A stretch of 32,749 bases of DNA from Lysobacterales bacterium (lineage in GTDB: Bacteria > Pseudomonadota > Gammaproteobacteria > Xanthomonadales > S139-57). Made by a program: the position numbers and the translations under genes. Below the pieces are notes generated by a model, which was not told the DNA's origin, searched no databases, and saw only the letters and a list, made by a program, of their open reading frames with translations. Position 1 is the first letter of the stretch. The number at the start of each line of letters is the position of its first letter. The stretch is taken from the NCBI GenBank assembly GCA_015485125.1, contig WFUE01000053.1, forward strand, positions 1-32,749. The letters are read 5' to 3'. Of the stretch, positions 27,958 through 32,749 are shown piece after piece.

Positions 27958-27984
27958 CCTGGAGTTGGCTCCAGGGAATAAACT
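27954..27984 (+). promoter_or_regulatory. MerR-type promoter P2 (19-bp spacer, CCTGGAG-N4-CTCCAGG dyad)
   Basis: TTGACC (27954-27959), 19-bp spacer, TAAACT (27979-27984); perfect 7-bp arms 27958-27975; the -35 overlaps the merR-like stop codon. Confidence 0.82.
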
Positions 27985-28015
27985 GACCTCGTGTTCATTG
28001 AAAAAACGGTCTGTT

Positions 28016-28765
28016 ATGTACAAAAAATGGTTCCTGCTGTTATTGATCACACCAACCAGCATCTGGGCCCACGACCCAATCTTTGGTCTGGGACCGCATG
28101 TGCTCTACAAGAACGGCGTGGAAGCCGCGCTGGACTGGAAAGGCATTGAAAACGACGGATTGAAAAACCAGACCGGGCTGGAACTCACCTATGGCATCAC
28201 CGGTGACTGGGCCGCCGGGCTGGAACTGCCCGTGGACGAAAACGCCAACCTGGGTGAAAGCGCATGGTTCAGCAAATATCGCTTCTGGCGCAAGGACAGC
28301 CTGGGCCAGCAACAAAGCGCCTCCATTCTTCTGCGCTACGAAGGCAGCGAGGCACAACCAGGGTGGATTGCCGGCCTGGCCTGGGGTCACGAAAGCCGGC
28401 GGTCCTATCGATGGGCCAGCCTGCGCTATCGCAAGGCCAAGGAAAACGACCAGGGTCTGCGCGCGGGTGACGGCTGGAAACTGGACCTGGTGGCTGGATA
28501 CCGGCCCTGGCTGACAGGCTATCTGCAACCGGACACCGTCTTCATGGTCGAATTGAACGGGGAGCGGCAAGACCGGGCACAGATCAATGGCCAGGTTCTG
28601 CAAGACAGCGGCGGACAGCGGCTGTTTCTCTCGCCCGGCATCTTCTGGACCCTGCGCAACTTTGCAGTCAAGGCCGGTGTGCAACTGCCGCTGATCCAGG
28701 ACATGAACAATCCGGCATTGGAAATCGACTATCGGACACGCTTGACCCTTGAATGGCACTACTGA
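28016..28765 (+). CDS. putative outer-membrane beta-barrel / transporter-like exported protein
   Basis: Signal peptide MYKKWFLLLLITPTSIWA; HDPIFGLGPHVLYKNGVEAAL; repeated alternating aromatic strands; C-terminal LTLEWHY. Confidence 0.6.
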   Translation: MYKKWFLLLLITPTSIWAHDPIFGLGPHVLYKNGVEAALDWKGIENDGLKNQTGLELTYGITGDWAAGLELPVDENANLGESAWFSKYRFWRKDSLGQQQSASILLRYEGSEAQPGWIAGLAWGHESRRSYRWASLRYRKAKENDQGLRAGDGWKLDLVAGYRPWLTGYLQPDTVFMVELNGERQDRAQINGQVLQDSGGQRLFLSPGIFWTLRNFAVKAGVQLPLIQDMNNPALEIDYRTRLTLEWHY

Positions 28766-28775
28766 GGAGGAAATC

Positions 28776-29090
28776 ATGAAAACGAACGCACCCCTGATAA
28801 AAACCTTGCTGGCAGCAATACTCATCTGGATGGCTGGGGCAGCCTGGGCTGGTGGCAAGCAGGCCTGGGAAATGCGCGTGGACGGCCTGGCCTGTCCTTA
28901 CTGCGCCTATGGTGTCGAGAAAAAACTCAAGGCTATCGACGGCGTGGAACAGGTACAGGTGGATCTGGAACAGGGTCTGGTCAAGGTACAGGCCAAGGAC
29001 AGCGTACAACTGACCGAACCGCAAATGGAAACCTTGTTCCGTGACGCCGGCTTCACCTTTCGCAGCATGAAAAAGCTCGACTTGCCATGA
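28776..29090 (+). CDS. periplasmic heavy-metal-associated (MerP-like) protein
   Basis: Signal peptide; [43 protein letters not shown] fold with CPYC; GAGGAGG ribosome-binding site. Confidence 0.85.
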   Translation: MKTNAPLIKTLLAAILIWMAGAAWAGGKQAWEMRVDGLACPYCAYGVEKKLKAIDGVEQVQVDLEQGLVKVQAKDSVQLTEPQMETLFRDAGFTFRSMKKLDLP

Positions 29091-29479
29091 AAGCGCAGAA
29101 ACCGGAGCAGGGCCTGACCTGGCTGGCCCTGTTTGCCAGTTCCGGCACCCTGGTCTGCTGTGCCCTGCCCATTACCCTGGTCACATTGGGCATGGGCGCG
29201 ACAGTAGCCTCGCTGACCAGCAGCCTGCCCATACTCATCACTCTGAGCCAGCACAAGATCTGGGTTTTCGCCTTTTCGGCAATCATGCTGCTGTTCTCGG
29301 GCTGGTTACTGTACCGTCCCGGGCGCAGCTGTCCCACGGATCCGGCACTGGCCGCACAATGCCAGCGCATGCACCGGTGGAATCTCCGGGTCTGGTGGGT
29401 TTCGGTGGCCATCTGGCTAACCGGATTCACCGCCGCCTTCCTCGCCCTGCCCCTGATGCGCTGGCTGGATGGCGCGTAA
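29087..29479 (+). CDS. MerT-like membrane protein
   Basis: First helix [20 protein letters not shown] with vicinal Cys as in MerT; second Cys pair [11 protein letters not shown]; three hydrophobic helices; ATGA overlap with the MerP-like gene. Confidence 0.7.
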   Translation: MKAQKPEQGLTWLALFASSGTLVCCALPITLVTLGMGATVASLTSSLPILITLSQHKIWVFAFSAIMLLFSGWLLYRPGRSCPTDPALAAQCQRMHRWNLRVWWVSVAIWLTGFTAAFLALPLMRWLDGA

Positions 29480-29556
29480 CAGCCCTGGCGCTTTCCACTC
29501 CGTGGCTTTTCTGGCACAATAGCGCGCCTGTTCAACACTGCGGAGCCTGCAACTGC

Positions 29557-29775
29557 ATGGCAAAAGAAGATCAGATCGAAATGGAAGGCACGGTACTGGA
29601 AACCCTGCCCAACACCATGTTTCGAGTCGAACTGGACAACGGCCACATCATCACCGCCCATATTTCCGGCCGCATGCGCAAGCACTATATCCGCATCCTG
29701 ACCGGTGACCGGGTCAAAGTGGAAATGACCCCCTACGATCTTACCAAGGGCCGCATCACCTACCGCGGCAAATAA
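29557..29775 (+). CDS. infA: translation initiation factor IF-1
   Basis: [72 protein letters not shown]. Confidence 0.98.
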   Translation: MAKEDQIEMEGTVLETLPNTMFRVELDNGHIITAHISGRMRKHYIRILTGDRVKVEMTPYDLTKGRITYRGK

Positions 29776-29788
29776 TCCACAGCCGCCC

Positions 29789-29836
29789 TCCAAACCGCTA
29801 CAATGCCTGTAACCCAACACAGGCCGGCGGTTTGGA
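29789..29836 (+). promoter_or_regulatory. nested stem-loop in the 5' leader of the CPA2 antiporter
   Basis: Outer stem TCCAAACCGC (29789-29798)/GCGGTTTGGA (29827-29836); inner stem GCCTGT (29805-29810)/ACAGGC (29819-29824); ends 3 nt before the ATG. Confidence 0.65.
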
Positions 29837-29839
29837 ACC

Positions 29840-31519
29840 ATGACTGAAATCCTCGCCTTTACCAGCGCCTACCTCTGTGGCCTGGCCGCCCGGCAACTGG
29901 GCTTGCCTCCGTTGGTAGGCTATCTGCTAGCCGGTTTCGTGCTGCATTTTGCTGGCCTGGGCAATACCGATACCCTGCACCTGTTTGCCGAACTGGGCAT
30001 TACCCTGCTGTTATTCACCATCGGCCTGAAACTGGATCTGCGCAGCCTGCTCAAGCCTCAAATCTGGGCTGTCGGTGGTCTGCACCTGCTGCTTTCCATG
30101 CTGCTGGGCATGGGACTGATCTGGCTATTGGCAAGCATGGCGCTGGGGCCGTTTGCCAGCCTGAACCCTACTGCCATGGCGGTCATTGCCTTTGGCCTGA
30201 GCTTTTCCAGCACCGTCTTCGTGGTCAAGGTATTGGAAGAGCACGGCGACATGAATGCCTTTTACGGCCGCATTGCCATCGGCGTACTCATTATCCAGGA
30301 TATCGCCGCCGTGATCTTTCTCGCCTTCTCAGCCAACAAACTACCCTCGGTATGGGCATTGGGGCTGATTCTGCTGATTCCATTCAGAAAAGTCTTGCAC
30401 CGCATGCTGGAAGCTTCCGGTCACGGTGAGCTGCAAATCCTGTTCGGCCTGAGCCTTGCACTGGGCGGCGCGATGTTGTTTGAAAGCGTCGGCGTCAAGG
30501 GGGATCTGGGCGCGCTGATTCTGGGGCTGTTGCTGGCCGGCAGCAGCCGCAGCACCGAGTTGGTCAAGCACCTGCTGGCTTTCAAGGATCTCTTCCTGGT
30601 GAGTTTCTTTCTCACCATCGGTCTGCAAGGCGGTCTGGACATGCAAACCCTGCTGGCTGCTGTGGTGCTGGGCATCGTGTTGCTACCCATCAAATCGGTA
30701 TTGTTCTTTCTCCTGTTTTCCCGTTCAGGCATGCGGGCACGTAGCGCCTTTCTCAGTGCCCTGAGCCTGCTCAATTTCAGTGAATTCGGTCTGATCGTCG
30801 CCGTAATTGCCGTCCAGAACATGCAATTATTGCAACCAGAATGGACCACCATCCTGGCCATTGCCCTGGCACTGTCCTTCATACTGGCCGCACCACTGAA
30901 CCACGCCTCCCACCAACTCTACCGCCGCTGGCGTACCTTGCTGCTTCGCTTCCAGGGCACCAACCGTCTGCCAGAAGAAATGTCCATTCGACCCGGTTCT
31001 GCCCAGGTGCTGGTATTCGGCATGGGACGGCTGGGCTCCAACGCCTATGAACAGATGAAACGCAAGGTAGGAGACGCTGTACTGGGTATCGACCAGAACG
31101 AAGCCGTGGTGGAAAGACACCAGCAAGCGGGCCGCAGGGTGGAATTAGGCAGTTCCTCCGACCCGGAATTCTGGGAGCGCATGCACGGCAATCTGGACCA
31201 GGTCTGCCTGGCCATGCTGACCCTGCCCACTCAACGGGAAAACCTGGAAACCGCGCGCAGCCTGAAACGGGAAGGTTATCAGGGGTTCATTGCCGCCATT
31301 GCCCGCTATCCGGATGAAGTGCCACAACTGCTGCAGGAAGGGGTGGACATGGCCATGAACCTGTACGACGAGGCCGGCAGTGGATTCGCCGATGATGTCT
31401 GGCAGAAGGTGGAGCCCTGCATCCGTGCGCATCAAGAAAAACCGGCCTCCGACCCTGGCGACTACATCAGCGCGGATACCCGCTTCCATCCACAAGAAAA
31501 ACCATCTGCTGGCAAATAA
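29840..31519 (+). CDS. monovalent cation:proton antiporter-2 (CPA2/KefB-YbaL-like) with TrkA-N domain
   Basis: Polytopic N-terminus (RQLGLPPLVGYLLAGFVLHFAGL; GLSFSSTVFVVKVLEE), C-terminal VLVFGMGRLGSNAYEQM Rossmann motif. Confidence 0.93.
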   Translation: MTEILAFTSAYLCGLAARQLGLPPLVGYLLAGFVLHFAGLGNTDTLHLFAELGITLLLFTIGLKLDLRSLLKPQIWAVGGLHLLLSMLLGMGLIWLLASMALGPFASLNPTAMAVIAFGLSFSSTVFVVKVLEEHGDMNAFYGRIAIGVLIIQDIAAVIFLAFSANKLPSVWALGLILLIPFRKVLHRMLEASGHGELQILFGLSLALGGAMLFESVGVKGDLGALILGLLLAGSSRSTELVKHLLAFKDLFLVSFFLTIGLQGGLDMQTLLAAVVLGIVLLPIKSVLFFLLFSRSGMRARSAFLSALSLLNFSEFGLIVAVIAVQNMQLLQPEWTTILAIALALSFILAAPLNHASHQLYRRWRTLLLRFQGTNRLPEEMSIRPGSAQVLVFGMGRLGSNAYEQMKRKVGDAVLGIDQNEAVVERHQQAGRRVELGSSSDPEFWERMHGNLDQVCLAMLTLPTQRENLETARSLKREGYQGFIAAIARYPDEVPQLLQEGVDMAMNLYDEAGSGFADDVWQKVEPCIRAHQEKPASDPGDYISADTRFHPQEKPSAGK

Positions 31520-31523
31520 AGTG

Positions 31524-32426
31524 ATGTCTGCATGGTTCATGCAATACGCGCGGCTGCACGGGTTGCCCGATACCTGGGCTGCAGATATCACACGATGGAT
31601 TCTGCCATGGGTCAAACAGCAATTACCGTCTGCCGATGGGCCGGCACGGGTGCTGGGCCTGCATGGCTGTCAGGGTTCGGGCAAGACCACCCTGGCCCGC
31701 GCGTTGAAGCGGTGGGCGGAAGAGAGCATCGGCCTGACCGCTGTTCACATCTCCCTGGACGACTACTACCTCGGTCATGAAGCGCGCAAGCAACTGGCCG
31801 ACGCCCTCCACCCCTTGCTGGCCACCCGTGGCGTACCCGGGACCCACGCCATCTGCCAGCTGCTGCATGATCTGGCCGCCCTGAAAACCGGTCAACACGG
31901 CCTGAAACTGCCCCGCTTTCTCAAGGAACAGGATGACCCCGCACCGTCGAAGCAATGGCAGCACATCAAACAGCCGGTGCAGTGGATCATTCTCGAAGGC
32001 TGGTGCCTGGGCCTGCCACCGCAAACCGAAGAACAGCTGCAATCCCCCGTCAACACACTGGAAGCCGAACAGGATACCCAGGGTCACTGGCGCCGCTATG
32101 TCAACGACCAGCTGGCCGGCCCCTACCGCAAGCTCTGGCAACAGGTGGATCACTGGCTGATGCTGGCCGCACCGGGCTTTCACTGCGTGGAACCCTGGCG
32201 CTGGCAACAGGAGGAAGCCCTGCGCCGGAAAACGGCCGGTGATGCGGGAGAACATCTGCTGAACCGGCAGCAGCTACGGCAGTTTCTGCAACACTATCAG
32301 CGCTGGACCGAACACGCGCTGGCCACCTTGCCCCGGCATGTTGATTACTGCGTCTGGCTGGACGAGCAGCGACGCATGGTTCGGCATGGAAGGGGGGATG
32401 GCCGGTTTGGAAGTAAAAATTTGTAA
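31524..32426 (+). CDS. P-loop kinase, D-glycerate 3-kinase-like
   Basis: VLGLHGCQGSGKTTLARAL, ISLDDYYLGHEARKQLADALHPLLATRGVPGTH, PRFLKEQDDPAPSKQW, IILEGWCLG. Confidence 0.85.
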   Translation: MSAWFMQYARLHGLPDTWAADITRWILPWVKQQLPSADGPARVLGLHGCQGSGKTTLARALKRWAEESIGLTAVHISLDDYYLGHEARKQLADALHPLLATRGVPGTHAICQLLHDLAALKTGQHGLKLPRFLKEQDDPAPSKQWQHIKQPVQWIILEGWCLGLPPQTEEQLQSPVNTLEAEQDTQGHWRRYVNDQLAGPYRKLWQQVDHWLMLAAPGFHCVEPWRWQQEEALRRKTAGDAGEHLLNRQQLRQFLQHYQRWTEHALATLPRHVDYCVWLDEQRRMVRHGRGDGRFGSKNL

Positions 32427-32494
32427 TATTGCTTGCCCATGTGCGGTCATCAGCAGTATTTTTGAAGCCTCATTGCTGAAAAATTCACTGCCGC

Positions 32495-32749
32495 ATGAGA
32501 AAACTTCTGCGAGAACCGCTGATTCACTTTCTACTGGCCGGTGCGGCACTTTACGGGCTGAATCATCTGATCCACCCCTCTCAGGCCACGCAAGATCCAG
32601 CCACCGTAATCTGCAATGCCAATGACGACGGTCGACTATTGCAGATCCATGCAGCAGGCCAACCCCGGCATCACCGCCAGTACCGATGAAACCGCCGGCC
32701 TGGACCCGTGCGATACGCCTGCGGTAACGGCCTCCGCCCTGACCCAGAC
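32495..32749 (+). pseudogene. N-terminus of a PpiC-type peptidyl-prolyl isomerase-like gene, apparently frameshifted (runs to window edge)
   Basis: MRKLLREPLIHFLLAGAALYGLNHLI is typical of membrane-anchored PPIase N-termini; the frame then stops at 32689 while another frame continues MPMTTVDYCRSMQQANPGITASTDETAGLDPCDTPAV. Confidence 0.35.

Noticed and set aside
27290-29479. Classical mercury resistance (mer) operon
   Set aside because: No merA in the module, and the regulator lacks the Cys equivalent to MerR Cys82; only MerP/MerT-like parts are present
1-32749. CRISPR arrays, transposons, integrons or prophage
   Set aside because: No regularly spaced direct repeats, transposase/integrase motifs or phage genes recognised by eye

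Overview
The window reads as a dense, GC-rich gammaproteobacterial chromosome segment with about 39 genes, most of them housekeeping or conserved. These include purN/purM, a DUF2066 gene, a CDP-alcohol transferase, an AI-2E/PerM permease, hda, a FimT-like pilin, a DUF302-like secreted protein, an Oar-like TonB receptor, pyk, ybeY/ybeZ/miaB, an SDR, a PstS-like protein, hppD/hmgA with a divergent LysR, a Sua5/YciO-type protein, brnTA, a FliK-like protein, a Dph6-like protein, fur/bamE, rnfH/ratA/smpB, infA, a CPA2 antiporter and a glycerate kinase-like protein. The most system-like region is 27243-29479, lying between smpB and infA. It encodes a small thioredoxin-like protein, a MerR regulator with a CueR-like CPGDEQGHCPII metal loop, an outer-membrane-like protein, a MerP-like HMA protein and a MerT-like membrane protein. 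Two near-identical MerR-type promoters (19-bp spacer, CTGGAG-N4-CTCCAG dyad) sit before the two transcription units, and the first predicts a leaderless mRNA. Other points of interest are a HisC-fold protein whose PLP lysine position is His, a 24-bp imperfect palindrome 1 nt before the brnT start codon, a nested hairpin covering the likely RBS of the CPA2 antiporter, a 10-bp hairpin between hmgA and hppD, and a candidate Pho box before an orphan pstS. No rRNA, tRNA, CRISPR array, transposase or phage genes were recognised. All calls are by eye from the sequence and supplied ORFs; no database search was run.
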